NCBI GenBank assembly: GCA_964030785.1
Contig: OZ034969.1
Coordinates: 74,074,770 to 74,138,769, forward strand
DNA: 64,000 nucleotides
Direction of reading: 5' to 3'
From: Siderastrea siderea
Lineage: Eukaryota; Cnidaria; Anthozoa; Scleractinia; Rhizangiidae
The notes below the pieces were generated by a model. It did no database searches, was not told the origin of the DNA, and saw nothing but the letters and a program-made list of their open reading frames with translations. A program made the position numbers and the translations under genes. Shown in pieces: positions 1-12,188 of the stretch (position 1 is the first letter of the stretch; each line of letters opens with the position of its first letter).

Positions 1-660
1 TTCTGTAATGCTGTCCATTAAAAGTGAAAGTGTTATTAGTGAATATCATGCGAATGAGATCACAGAGTCTGGTCGTCTGGATAGTAGGATTGAGTCGCTG
101 GTCCAGAAATTCGCTGCTGGCTTGTGGATTCCGTCATTATGAGGTATGTTTGTATAGAGTGAAGATACATCAAGGGTAACGAGTAAAACACCATCAGGTA
201 GTTGACCAATGCTGTTGAGTTTGTTGAGAAAATGGGTGGTGTCTTTTATGTAAGAAGGAAGTTTGGTAACTAGTGGTTGAAGATGAAAATCGACAAATTG
301 GGAAATGCGTTCTGTGGGATGGCTATTGCTAGAGACTATAGGGCGACCAGGATGACCTTGTTTGTGTATTTTAGGAATGGTGTAAAAGCGACCTGGTTTA
401 GGAGAGTTCTCTTTGAGGTATTTCGCCTTCTCGTCATCAATCATTTTGTCAAATTGTAATCCGGAAATGTATCTTTTGACACATTCGTGAGTGAGCGGAG
501 TAATGTCTTTGTCGATTTTTTCGTAGAATTCTGTGTCGTTGAGTTGTCGGAGGCATTCATTTTCGTAGCAGTCCATGTCCATGAACCTATTACGATAGTT
601 CTTGGAGTTTGAGGCTTGTCGCAAACGTTAATCGGCTGAGATAAAAGTTGATGAGGGTAA
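1..660 (-). pseudogene. Penelope-like element reverse transcriptase fragment
   Basis: A minus-strand open stretch (46-624) encodes PLE-type reverse transcriptase fingers/palm. It contains FYTIPKIHK, GRPIVSS, PTERISQFVDFHLQPLV, PSYIKDT and LVTLDVSSLYTNIPHNDGI. The TLDVSSLYTNIPH block carries the first catalytic Asp region and is typical of Penelope-like elements. After NDGI the frame is lost and stops near position 46. A second frame then reads LIRMIFTNNTFTFNGQHYR to the window edge, which is the expected next PLE block, so there is a frameshift or small deletion around 45-110. The element continues past the left edge. The upstream side (5' in the element) fades out near 625-660 with no recognisable start. 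I call it a broken, non-autonomous copy. Confidence 0.85.
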
Positions 661-1459
661 AGGTCAATTTCAATTTTTTTTAATGAACGAAACCATATTA
701 GTTTACAGTTGTATTAAAAACTGTAAAAAAAGGAGTAAAAAAATTTTCTAATCCGACAAATCTTCAAGGTACGACGGATTCGTGGCTGAGCTCTCCCATG
801 TATACAGTGTAATGTTGGTAATGAACCAAGGATAAAATTGAACCGCAACATTGAGGGGCCAGCGCGATTCCCACAGTTCGTGAATGCAGGGCTGTGCTCT
901 AGCAGCGCCCGGGGCCTCAGGCTACTAACTTTTGTCTGTGGGCAACTAGAAAAACTCATTTTTGCATAATGCTTAAGGGCTGGGAACCCCAGAATTCACA
1001 GTTGGGGCCTTTGAGCACCACTTCTTAGAGCACAGCCTTGGAATGATATTTCTAAAAAGGCCTTCATACATGTAGCTTAGCTCGTACTTTCTTTTTGGTA
1101 TTACATGTATATGAGGGGAGGCTTCTTAAAGAGTTTCTTAACTTCAGATGTGGCTGATTCTGTACTAATTGAAGGGTCCAGTCAAAAACTATGCGAAGTG
1201 GAAAATTTGCATAAATTGTTTTTTTCCAGAAGTGCTTGAATTTTTGCATGCGGTCTTCAAATTAATGCAAAAAACATGGCCCTGTATTTTTTTCCACTTT
1301 TTTTCACTTTGTGCCATTTCCCCATCAGTATATACTTTAGGCTAGGCAATGCCAGGTGGTATTTCATAACAAAGAGTAGTATTTTCTCACATGCAGCTTT
1401 GTTTTTCTGTTTTAGTGCTGATTTTCTGTCCAAGAATTTTACTGTCATTAAAGATGTGT

Positions 1460-1830
1460 TTACTGTTCATCGTGGTGTAAGATAGGTAAGATGAACGTTT
1501 ATTCATTTGTCTCATGATGGAATCGCTTAGAGTTGTTGATCGCGACGTTTCGACTGGAATACTGCTAGTCTTCATCAGGCGATGACGTCGATTGTTTACG
1601 TGTCGCTATTTGTAGGGTGATGGTTCGCTGCTATTGGTGCATTTCGATCCTCATTATTATTCAGACTATTAGATGTTGTTCCCTCACAGCTCCGCTTTGT
1701 GGTTGGTCGGCTGTTGTGCTTTCTGATCGTAGGTATCCAAGCTTCAGGAATTTCGATTCCACTATCTTTATTGACACGTAAACAATCGACCTCATCGCCT
1801 GATGAAGAATTCTACTTCTGGGAGGTGTTT
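1460..1830 (-). mobile_element. PLE 3'-end remnant with hammerhead-like motif
   Basis: This stretch matches both ends of the PLE copy at 39.5-40.55 kb. On the minus strand, 1733-1765 encodes the same C-terminal residues (ESKFLKLGYP-like) as that copy's GIY-YIG ORF, followed by the same non-coding tail. A CTGATGA motif (complement at 1572-1578) is followed by GAA plus ACGT (complement at 1545-1551) and preceded by ACGT (complement at 1598-1601), as in a hammerhead core. A partial inverted copy of the tail, ending in CCTGATGAAG, sits at about 1783-1807. Only the end of the element remains; there is no RT. Confidence 0.7.
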
Positions 1831-1952
1831 TTTAACAACACTAGCTGGGTACCCTCTATCATTCAGGCGTAATTCGAAGAATTTTTCGCAAATATTGCTT
1901 TTCGGAAGATTTTCTAAGAAGCCTTAACGCCTCTCCTTAGATAACGCCTTTC

Positions 1953-1971
1953 TTGACCCCCCCCCCCCCCC
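1953..1971. repeat. Poly-C tract
   Basis: A C homopolymer run follows TTCTTGA. It is a simple low-complexity tract, likely to vary in length and prone to assembly error. Confidence 0.7.
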
Positions 1972-2035
1972 TTCAGGACCCTCATTTATGGCTCATTTCT
2001 GAGGGCCCGCACCTTTTGATCAAAATTCAAATATA

Positions 2036-2412
2036 TTTTCTTTGTTTTGAATTATCATGCTTACACATTAATTTCATAATGCGAAATCTTTACGCTTGGC
2101 ACAGTTTGCGAGTGATACATTTTTTGTCAGATCTTCAAGCTGCTGTACCATTGATTGTGAGTGACCACATTCACACTGATTGATTATGGGTTTTGCCTTT
2201 GTTTTGAATTACAGTGTATCATGTTTGTACTCTAACATCTTTCCGTAATGTAAGATCTTTATGCTTGGTACAGTTTGCAAGTGACAGCTTTTTTGTTAGC
2301 TCTTCAAGCTGCTGTACCAGTGCGGGTGATCACGTTCACACCGATTGAATATGGGTTAAGGCTTTGTTTTTAATTATCGTGTTTACACATTTAATTTCAC
2401 AATATGAGACAT
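2036..2412 (+). repeat. Tandem repeat, about 163 bp, 2.3 copies
   Basis: Two adjacent diverged units start with TTTGTTTTGAATTA. They run through CTTGGTACAGTTTGC, CTTCAAGCTGCTGTACCA and a GATCAC/GACCAC segment with ATTCACACTGATTGA-type sequence, and end in ATGGGTT. A third partial unit (about 2363-2412) repeats only the beginning. No coding potential is shared between the copies. Confidence 0.75.
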
Positions 2413-2641
2413 TAAGTAATGGCTCGTGCTGCTGCATGCTATTGCTGCCATGTTTTTTCTTTAAGCTGCCTATAAAGTGGTTGCAAACTGAAGTGCAAAT
2501 TTGTCTTGATTCCAGTTGTTTTATATGGTAACTTTGTAATCAATGACCAGCTGAGACAAGAATAAAAAGATAGGAAAAAAGGACAAAACAAATCTAAGAG
2601 ACACATAACCCACCACTAACTACTGCTGTTCTTTGTTTCAG

Positions 2642-2733
2642 GAGAAAAAGCTGAGGTGACAATAGCAATATTGCCACTGCTATTGGCAAAGGCTGTAACA
2701 TGCAAACACAAGGAATTTGTGGAGTTTATCTCG
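2642..2733 (+). other. Possible orphan exon
   Basis: The segment is bounded by TTTCAG and GGTAAGT-type splice signals. It is open in one frame, reading EKAEVTIAILPLLLAKAVTC and continuing KHKEFVEFIS. The 92 nt length gives a phase change. I do not recognise the peptide and see no partner exon nearby, so this may be chance or a relic. Confidence 0.25.
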
Positions 2734-3968
2734 GTAAGTGTATATTGGTTACATGTACATGTATGCTCATTCAGTCTTCACAAATGTGTAACAGTAAGTA
2801 CATGAACTTGAAGGTCAACTATTAGCATAGCAGTCAAATTCAGAGATAAACCAAACTTATGGTCTGAAATAAGCTATTCTGGAAGGGGACAGTTCTTACT
2901 AAGTTTTCATAGTAGTCATTTATGGAAGATTGTTCTTTGTAAAATATTTGCTCAGAGTTTCAACTGAATACAATGCAGACTGCAGAAATGAGGGTGCAAA
3001 CAGTCCAACCGAAAACACAATTTCGTGCAGCTTCTATTCTAGTCCCCAGATGTACTTGCCTGCTGTTGTTCTTGTCGTTGCTTTTAATGTCATGGGGAGT
3101 ACTTTTTTGCCAAACTCTTGTAGTGAAGATGCTGCATGAACATCAAATGTTTCGTCTCCCCGAAAGTATCCACAATCACAAGTGTCCATCTTTACATAAG
3201 CATCCAAGATCACAAGATGTTATTTTAATTAATTTGTTAATTGTTTTACTTTATTTTTATTATTGTTTTTGTTCTTACGTTCTTGATTGTTTCTTCAACA
3301 GGAAGAAACCAGTCCCAAATAAGTGACAGAGAGGAAAACAACACCATATCCATTCATAATCTTCCAGGGTGTCCTGTATTCTCCGGCCAATAATGTGCAC
3401 TTAGCCGCTGGGAAGATAATTTGTGCACCTCAGAGACATCCATTGTTGAGGGAACTCTAGCTTTGTTGGCCACGTTTTATGTTTTTATGTATGAATATCC
3501 ACCAGGCTTTGTAATTTTTTTTTTGTATCTACAAAATGCATTTTGCAGATAGAAGATGGGAGAAAGCCGCCATGATCCACGATACACTTTGTAAATTTAG
3601 TACATGACATAAAGGTAGGCACTCACGAGGGGTCTGGTCCCTGAAAAACGTCCGTGAGACTAATCCCCTCGTGTGTGCTGGCCTTAAATGTCTCAGCAAC
3701 TGAACAGTGTTAATTGCCACAGGTATCTAGTGCTCAACCTTAATGGTTTATTCACATGATCCATGGGCTACTAAAAATAATAATAAAATTTGGTAGACAA
3801 TTTAGACATGACCTGGCAGCCAAGCCCCAAATTATTTATGATCTTTTGAACACTTGTCCTTGTCAAACACCACTCTGGTTCTCGATTATTCCTGCAACGT
3901 AGACGAAACCCAATTTTGACTTGTAAGTCTTTGGCTAGTTGACTGCCACTAAGGTCGAGCACATGCAT
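2734..3968. other. Non-coding stretch
   Basis: Open frames here are short and have no recognisable protein family. Nothing beyond AT-rich unique-looking sequence is seen before the satellite begins. Confidence 0.5.
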
Positions 3969-6900
3969 GAGTGGATATAATGGCACTTTTATCAATGAAC
4001 TCAGGTTGGATATTTGTACGAATGATTTTAAATTCATATAGTAATAGTCTCCTTTGCTCTTTAGTTTCAAAGTTCACCACTATATTGAAGTTTTTTATGC
4101 ATATACGAACTACTTTTTTGAGTATACGATCTACTCTTCCATTGACAAAAGTAGGGATGCCCATCTTTGAGTAGGCTGTGCCAAGACTGTCCATCTTTCA
4201 GTGGACATAATGACACTTTTGTCAATGATCTCAGATTGGATATTTGTAAGAATCAATTTAAATGCATATAGTGATGGTGTCTGTCGCACTTTTGTTTCAA
4301 AGTTCAGCACTACATTATTTTTTTTCGAGTTTGTGGACCACTTTTTCATTGACAAAAGTAGGATCACCCATCTTTGAGTGGGCTGTGCCAAGACCGTTTG
4401 TCCATCTTCAAGTGGAAATAATGGTGCTTTTGTCAATGATCTCAGATTGGATATTTGTAGGAATCAATTTAAATGCCTATAGGGATAGTCTTTCGCACTT
4501 TTCTTTCAAAGTTCACCACTACATTATTTTTTTTTCGAGTTTGTGAACCACTTTTTCATTGACAAAGGTAGGGCCGCCCATCTTTGAGTGGGCTGTGCCA
4601 AAACCGTTTGTCCATCTTCGAGTGGAAATAATGGTGCTTTTGTCAATGATCTCAGATTGGATATTTGTAAGAATCAATTTAAATGCATAAAGTAATAGTC
4701 TCCGTTGCTCTTTTGTTTCAAAGTTCAGCACTATATTATTTTTTTGAGTCTGTGAACTACTTTTCCATTGACAAAAGTAGGGCGGCCCATCTTTGAGTGG
4801 GCTGTGCCAAGACCGTTTGTCCATCTTCGAGTGGAAATAATGGTGCTTTTGTCAATGAGCTCAGGTTGGATATTGGTAAGAATCAATTTAAATGCCTATA
4901 GTGATAGTCTTTCGCACTTTTCTTTCAAAGTTCAGCACTACATTATTTTTGTTCGAGTTTGTGAACCACTTTTTCATTGACCAAAGTAGGGCCGCCCATC
5001 TTTGAGTGGGCTGTGCCAAGACCGTTTGTCTATCTTCGAGTGGAAATAATGGTGCTTTTGTCAATGATCTCAGATTGGATATTTGTAAGAATCAATTTAA
5101 ATGCCTCTAGTGATAGTCTTTCGCACTTTTCTTTCAAAGTTCAGCACTACATTGTTTTTGTCCGAGTTTGTGAACCACTTTTTCATTGACAAAAGTAGGG
5201 CCGCCTATCTTTGAGTGGGCTGTGCCAAGACCGTTTGTCCATCTTCGAGTGGAAATAATGGTGCTTTTGTCAATGATCTCAGATTGGATATTTGTAAGAA
5301 TCAATATTAAATGCATAAAGTAATAGTCTCCGTTGCTCTTTTGTTTCAAAGTTCAGCACTGTATTATTTTTTTGAGTATGTGAACTACTTTTCCATTGAC
5401 AAAAGTAGGGCGGCCCATCTTTGAGTGGGCTGTGCCAAGACCGTTTGTCCATCTTCGAGTGGAAATAATGGTGCTTTTGTCAATGAGCTCAGATTGGATA
5501 TTTGTAAGATCAATTTAAATGCATAAAATAATAGTCTCCATTGCTCTTTTGTTTCAAAGTTCAGCACTATATTACTTTTTTTTGAGTATGTGAACTACTT
5601 TTCCATTGACAAAAGTAGGGCGGCCCATCTTTGAGTGGGCTGTGCCAAGACCGTTTGTCCATCTTCGAGTGGAAATAATGGTGCTTTTGTCAATGATCTC
5701 AGATTGGATATTTGTAAGAATCAATTTAAATGCATAAAGTAATAGTCTCCGTTGCTCTTTTGTTTCAAAGTTCAGCACTATATTATTTTTTTGAGTCTGT
5801 GAACTACTTTTCCATTGACAAAAGTAGGGCGGCCCATCTTTGAGTGGGCTGTGCCAAGACCGTTTGTCCATCTTCGAGTGGAAATAATGGTGCTTTTGTC
5901 AATGAGCTCAGGTTGGATATTGGTAAGAATCAATTTAAATGCCTATAGTGATAGTCTTTCGCACTTTTCTTTCAAAGTTCAGCACTACATTATTTTTGTT
6001 CGAGTTTGTGAACCACTTTTTCATTGACCAAAGTAGGGCCGCCCATCTTTGAGTGGGCTGTGCCAAGACCGTTTGTCTATCTTCGAGTGGAAATAATGGT
6101 GCTTTTGTCAATGATCTCAGATTGGATATTTGTAAGAATCAATTTAAATGCCTCTAGTGATAGTCTTTCGCACTTTTCTTTCAAAGTTCAGCACTACATT
6201 GTTTTTGTCCGAGTTTGTGAACCACTTTTTCATTGACAAAAGTAGGGCCGCCTATCTTTGAGTGGGCTGTGCCAAGACCGTTTGTCCATCTTCGAGTGGA
6301 AATAATGGTGCTTTTGTCAATGATCTCAGATTGGATATTTGTAAGAATCAATATTAAATGCATAAAGTAATAGTCTCCGTTGCTCTTTTGTTTCAAAGTT
6401 CAGCACTGTATTATTTTTTTGAGTATGTGAACTACTTTTCCATTGACAAAAGTAGGGCGGCCCATCTTTGAGTGGGCTGTGCCAAGACCGTTTGTCCATC
6501 TTCGAGTGGAAATAATGGTGCTTTTGTCAATGAGCTCAGATTGGATATTTGTAAGATCAATTTAAATGCATAAAATAATAGTCTCCATTGCTCTTTTGTT
6601 TCAAAGTTCAGCACTATATTACTTTTTTTTGAGTATGTGAACTACTTTTCCATTGACAAAAGTAGGGCGGCCCATCTTTGAGTGGGCTGTGCCAAGACCG
6701 TTTGTCCATCTTCGAGTGGAAATAATGGTGCTTTTGTCAATGATCTCAGGTTGGATATTTGTAAGAATCAATTTAAATGCCTCTAGTGATAGTCTTTTGC
6801 ACTTTTCTTTCAAAGTTCAGCACTACATTATTTTTGTTCGAGTTTGTGAACCACTTTTTCATTGACAAAAGTAGGGCCGCCCATCTTTGAGTGGGCTGTG

Positions 6901-8095
6901 CCTAGACCGTTTGTCTATCTTCGAGTGGAAATAATGGTGCTTTTGTCAATGATCTCAGATTGGATATTTGTAAGAATCAATTTAAATGCCTCTAGTGATA
7001 GTCTTTCGCACTTTTCTTTCAAAGTTCAGCACTACATAATTTTTTTTTCGAGTTTGTGAACCACTTTTTCATTGACAAAAGTAGGGCCGCCCATCTTTGA
7101 GTGGGCTGTGCCAAGACCGTTTGTCCATCTTCGAGTGGAAATAATGGTGCTTTTGTCAATGATCTCAGATTGGATATTTGTAATAATCAATTTAAATGCA
7201 TAAAGTAATAGTCTCCGTTGCTCTTTTGTTTCAAAGTTCAGCACTATATTATTTTTTTGAGTATGTGAACTACTTTTCCATTGACAAAAGTAGGGCGGCC
7301 CATCTTTGAGTGGGCTGTGCCAAGACCGTTTGTCCATCTTCGAGTGGAAATAATGGTGCTTTTGTCAATGATCTCAGACTGGATATTTGTAAGAATCAAT
7401 TTAAATGCCTATAGTGATAGTCTGTCGCACTTTTGCTCGAAAGTTCAGCACTACATTATTTTTGTTCGAGTTTGTGAACCACTTTTTCATTGAGAAAAGT
7501 AGGGCCGCCCATCTTTGAGTGGGCTGTGCCAAGACCGTTTGTCCATCTTTGAGTGGAAATAATGGTGCTTTTGTCAATGATCTCAGATTGGATAGTTGTA
7601 AGAATCAATTTAAATGCATATAGTAATAGTCTCCGTTACTCTTTTGTTTCAAAGTTTAGCACTACATTATTTTTTTTTTCGAGTACGTGAACCACTTTTT
7701 CACTGACAAAAGTAGGGCCGTCCATCTTTGAGTGGGCTGTGCCAAGACCGTTTGTCCATCTTCGAGTGGAAATAATGGTACTTTTGTCAATAAGCTCAGA
7801 TTGGATATTTGTAAGAATCAAGTTTAATGCTTGTAGTGAGAAAAGTAGGGCCGCCCATCTTTGAGTGGGCTGTGCCAAGACCGTTTGTCCATCTTTGAGT
7901 GGAAATAATGGTGCTTTTGTCAATGATCTCAGATTGGATAGTTGTAAGAATCAATTTAAATGCATATAGTAATAGTCTCCGTTACTCTTTTGTTTCAAAG
8001 TTTAGCACTACATTATTTTTTTTTTCGAGTATGTGAACTACTTTTTCATTGACAAAAGTAGGGCCGCCCATCTTTGTGTGGGCTGTGCTAAGACT
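3969..8095 (+). repeat. Satellite array, about 209 bp monomer, with 1,047 bp higher-order repeat
   Basis: About 20 head-to-tail monomers can be anchored on the phrase GACAAAAGTAGGGCCGCCCA, for example near 4350, 4560, 4768, 4977, 5187, 5397, 5606, 5815, 6024, 6235, 6443, 6653, 6862, 7073, 7281, 7490 and 7703; spacing is 209-210 bp. The edge units (before 4200, after 7700) are more diverged, and one unit near 7842 is truncated by about 70 bp. Positions about 4640-5690 and 5690-6740 look identical, so five monomers were duplicated as one 1,047 bp block. Open frames on both strands recur with the repeat and are a by-product of its composition, not genes. Confidence 0.95.
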
Positions 8096-8381
8096 GTTAT
8101 CATAATAGGACATCTTCTGTACAGATAGTGAAAATAAAACGTGATCCTCTTAAATGCTATAGATGTAAAGACGTTTGTTAATGCAGCTTCCACTTCTAAA
8201 AGTTGTGTATGAGTCACTTCGTTGGTTAATTCCGATGGGTATACCGTAAGTTGACGAATGCATCCACATTAGCAGGGTATTCTCGACTATGTCTTTTTTT
8301 ATTAGGCGTATCTGTGATTTACAAGAGGAATCAAATCCCTTCCTATCCCAACTTGAACTTCCCAGTGAATGATGTACCCTT

Positions 8382-8625
8382 CAAAAAATCCAACGGATAA
8401 TTGTGTCTGTCAAATTTACAAATCGTGGAAATATAACGGTTTTTAGAGTTTCCGTAACTACGTAAACCTTGTGGATACGTGATTTATCGTTACATTTACT
8501 CTTCGGAAATCTAGCGGATAATTGTGTGTCCGTCGAATTTACGAGTCGCGGAAACACGATGGCTATCAGAGTTTCCGTGACTGCGTAAACGTTGCGGATA
8601 CGTGAGTTTAAGGAATGCGTTTCCG
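8382..8625 (+). repeat. Tandem duplication with CpG decay in one copy
   Basis: Two units of about 125 bp begin AACGGATAATTGTGT or AGCGGATAATTGTGT and end at GGATACGTGA. They differ mainly at CpG sites: TCCGTCGAATTT versus TCTGTCAAATTT, and GAGTCGCGG versus AAATCGTGG. Short TTTCCGT/ACGGAAA words continue to about 8740. Confidence 0.7.
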
Positions 8626-8774
8626 CAGAGCCGCAGTTGCGGAAACGTAATGTACATCCGTGTTTCCCGCAACGGTTACTTACATTTCCGTTTGCGGATA
8701 TTCATGTTTCCGTTGAATAACCGTTATGAAACCTGAAACGTAAACGCGTTATTTCACCCTGTGGTAGGGACCAT

Positions 8775-9650
8775 AGTCATCATCTGAAAAGTCGAAATCC
8801 TGATGGTAAGCCTTAGCAGACTTACCACACTCATCTTCATTTTCATCTTCGTCCTCGTCTTCGTTCTCTTCATCTACGTCCCCACCCTCTTTGGCCGCTT
8901 CGTACAGGCAAGCAAACTGCCCAGGAATTCCTTGCTGTCGCTAGTGAGTGCTGGGTGGTTTTTCCCAAGCAAGGAAAAGGCCCATTTCCTTTCGCTCTTC
9001 GCTAACTTGGAAATGATTTCCTGTTTGAGGTCGGTCGTGTTGCAGAGAGAGCCTTCTCTCCATTCAGGCGCGATCTTCTGTAACAATTCCTCTGTTCTTT
9101 CCAGAGTGTGCCAAGTTTTTTTGTTTTGCTGACCTGGGTTTGTTCTGTTTCTTGCTTCTTGATTTCCTTTCGGTAACATAGAAGAGCCAATTAATTTTTG
9201 GAGTGTTATTAAACCATTATTATTATTATTATTATTATTATTAAAGTAACCTTAAAGATTAACATGGTCTTTGTTTCCAGATATTTGAGCAATGATTTTT
9301 GACCTGGTGAGTTTATTTTGCAGGCCAGCTCAGAAATAATTGTGTTGTCAAATTTTTGTCCCTTTTGACGGCCGGTTTTTATTCTTCCAGTGGCGTGGAT
9401 GGTTGCCTGGAAATCTTTCTTCACGTCGTTTTCAGCTTTTTCCAATGTGGCAAAAATCTGGCTGAGCCTTTCCAAGTTCGTTCTTATCACGCTGGTGTCG
9501 TGTGGCCTCAGAACAAGTTTTCTTCTCGTAAAACGTATCCAGCTGTAGAAGGGTGTCGTTGCAGCGCACATTGCAGATCTTTAATAGCGGCAGATGCCTT
9601 AGACGAAGGAGACGAAACAGATAAGACAGTCGAGGAGTATGAGGGATGCA
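8775..9650 (-). pseudogene. Decayed coding region, unknown family
   Basis: Three minus-strand pieces in different frames look protein-coding. The 5' piece (about 9640-9500) reads ASAAIKDLQCALQRHPSTAG. It continues after a frame change as LRPHDTSVIRTNLERLSQIF and VKKDFQATIHATGRIKTGRQ. Next comes an interruption that includes an ATT microsatellite (9216-9243). Then NKKTWHTLERTEELLQKIAP and TTDLKQEIISKLAKSERKWA follow, and after another frame change a strongly acidic tail (EENEDEDEDENEDE) ending near YHQDFDFSDDDYGPYH. I do not recognise the family. It could be a relic of a transposon protein or of a host gene. Confidence 0.45.
9216..9243. repeat. (ATT)n microsatellite
   Basis: A run of ATT units following AAACCATT. 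It interrupts the decayed minus-strand coding region around it. Confidence 0.9.
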
Positions 9651-9959
9651 GATGATGACGATGTTGTGTTAGATGAGATTGGTGATTAGAAATGAGGAAG
9701 AAGGTGAAGATGACTGCACCGCATTGGTCGATGATGGAGGAAATGAAACAGGCGATGATGGCAAATACTGGTGAAAATGACTACGAGGAAACGAGGAACG
9801 ATAATTGTGACACGGACACAGTTGAAATCAGTGACGTCCTATGTACTACCAGATCTCTTAGAACGTGTACGGAGAACTTGGAAGGGGAAGTCACTATTAT
9901 TAGAGTGCTGTGCTTTGCCAGTTGTCATATTAAAAACAATGAAACCTCTAACGTTTAAT

Positions 9960-12060
9960 CTAATTTCCTGCCGAGTGACAGTGAGCCGAGTGACAGCTAA
10001 AAACCGAATAGGCATTAAGACAGAGAGACAACTTTAAGCGTGAAAGGGTTAGTGGTTTTCTTTTGTTGCACATCTCGATGCTAAATCTCTCCATTAGCTT
10101 TAAGTAGGGCACAGCGTGCCCAAAACGGCTGTCAAAACAACACTTGACATTCTAATGCACATAAAACTGTTATTTACCAGTAATTGTTCTATGTTTGTGT
10201 CTTTATTCGATGGGAAGGGTCACATTTTTTGTGGCCTGAGTTTAGTGTGGGGCTATAATTTGAAGGCCTAAAAAACGGGGCGGGCCGAAATTTTTGACGC
10301 CCACTTACTCTAAACTAGTAGGTTCCCCCGCCCATAAATAATGACGGGTCTCTAAGGCAACCAAGGTTGACAAATGGCGGTCGAGTTATTCTTATCCTGG
10401 AGTCTTTTACCTTAAACAAGGAAACGTGTGGTTTATCAAAGAAGGCCCTTACAAGCTGGAGTTATTCAGTTGTGGGCACTTAGAGACACGGATTTTTTTC
10501 TATTGGTAGCAAAGATAAATAAATTTTGCGTGATCTGTTTTGGAAATTGCATATATATATATTTTTGCGATATATATATATATATATATCTCGCAAAATT
10601 AATACCCACAGCAAAAATTTCATACCAAACCGTAGATGCTAGAATGAAACCTTTGAATTTTTCTCCAGCCCATCCTTTTTAAGTATTTTGCAGTACAGTA
10701 ATAAATGGCATGCGTTTCATAAAATTGCGTTAACGTTATTTATTTGTCGAAAGATGATCTCGAGCTAAATGGTTTGAGGTTTCTCTTGCAAATAAAGTCT
10801 TAGGCATTTTATTTAAGACTAAGTTTGTTTTCACCGCTACATGTTTTGATTCGACAAAATTAACTTAGTGTAGATTCTAGCGTTTTCCCATCTTTATATG
10901 AGCTAGATTTGGCAATATTCTGTGCGACAACAATGACAGATGTTTCAATTACACGGTCAAAACAAATAAATTCACAGTTACAATTAATACTTTTACCTTC
11001 CAGATTTATCCCAAAAAGGGTACAAAAACCTTAGGAACTCCAAGGACCGAAATTTGTGCCTCACTTATCAGTTGCCGGCATTCGGATAATTTTCTCCTTG
11101 GGGAAAATGCTATATTCTGTCCTGGAACAATTAATTCGTTCGTTTGAGCAGCTTTGAGCCCTCCAGTGTCCAGTTCATTTGAATCGAGACTTACAGAGCT
11201 TTCCCATTTGATTTCACCTTTTGAATGGCGTATTTTGATCCGTATAATGTCCAAAACCCTCGGTCGGGCCACCATTTTTCAGAGGGTCCCCTAAGACCTC
11301 AAGACAAGGGTGGTGGAGGCATTGCAATAACCTACCCTCCTGTTCCGGTCAAAACACAAGTCCTCTTTAATTCCCTCCCCAACCCCATAGGATATCATTA
11401 AGCAACCAATCAATCATCCAGTGACCTTGAATAACCTTACGACGAAACAGATTGCAATAAAATGTGCGATTGCGCCAAATAGTTCTTTAAGGGACAACAT
11501 ATCAGTAACTGTCGAAAATATACTGTTTGTTGCATTGTATATTGTTTTAATAGAATTTCCCTGTGGCCTATCTGGTATGTAGCTAGTATTCTGTCACAGT
11601 TCGGTGATACGCTTCTGCGTGGCAGGCTCCAACAGGGAAGGGAAATGGGGAATGGTGAGCGCGAAGAGCGAGAGGAAGGAGGAGGCGCCTGCTACCATGC
11701 CTTTGTTTTCTTCATTGCCTCCCCCAATTTGCATCAAAAGCAAGCTGTCTGGGAAACTATGGTCTTAGGAAGGCCAGAAAGCTCGTCCTTCCGAAACCAA
11801 GAACCACTACACGTGGTTTAAATTCATTTGCTTATTTTGCCACAAATCAATAGAACTCCTTGCTAGACATAGCTACAACAGCTCTTAAGGAAAATAGTTT
11901 TAATTCTGTTCTTAGAAAATATTGTAATTTATTAATTTTTAAATGAGTGTGCAATAACTGATTGATGTAAATAGTTTTTAGCTTATTTTTTTAGTTAAAT
12001 TTGTTTTTCATTCGGAGATACTAGCAGCAATTGCTACTCTACAGATCCGAATGTGTAAAT
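9960..12060. other. Gene-free stretch
   Basis: No coding region is supported. 10550-10599 holds AT dinucleotide runs flanked by TTTTGCGA and TCGCAAAA, which can pair as a hairpin. 11840-12068 ends in GTAAATAAAGTTTATA just before a TATG microsatellite, which resembles a LINE/SINE 3' tail, but no body could be identified. Confidence 0.5.
10550..10599. repeat. AT-repeat hairpin
   Basis: Two (AT)n tracts, with the second flanked by TTTTGCGA on the left and CTCGCAAAA on the right. The flanks are inverted copies, so the unit can form a cruciform. Confidence 0.6.
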
Positions 12061-12066
12061 AAAGTT

Positions 12067-12068
<2 letters not shown>

Positions 12069-12100
<32 letters not shown>

Positions 12101-12188
12101 TGTATGTATGTATGTATGTATGTATGTATGTATGTATGTATGTATGTATGTATGTATGTATGTATGTATGTATGTATGTATGTATGTA
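12069..12188 (+). repeat. (TATG)n microsatellite
   Basis: About 30 uninterrupted tetranucleotide units directly follow AATAAAGTTTATA. This suggests slippage at the 3' tail of a retroposed element. Confidence 0.95.

Noticed and set aside
4131..7923. Many overlapping 60-100 codon open frames on both strands
   Set aside because: They repeat with the satellite monomer, on both strands, and follow repeat boundaries; they are not genes.
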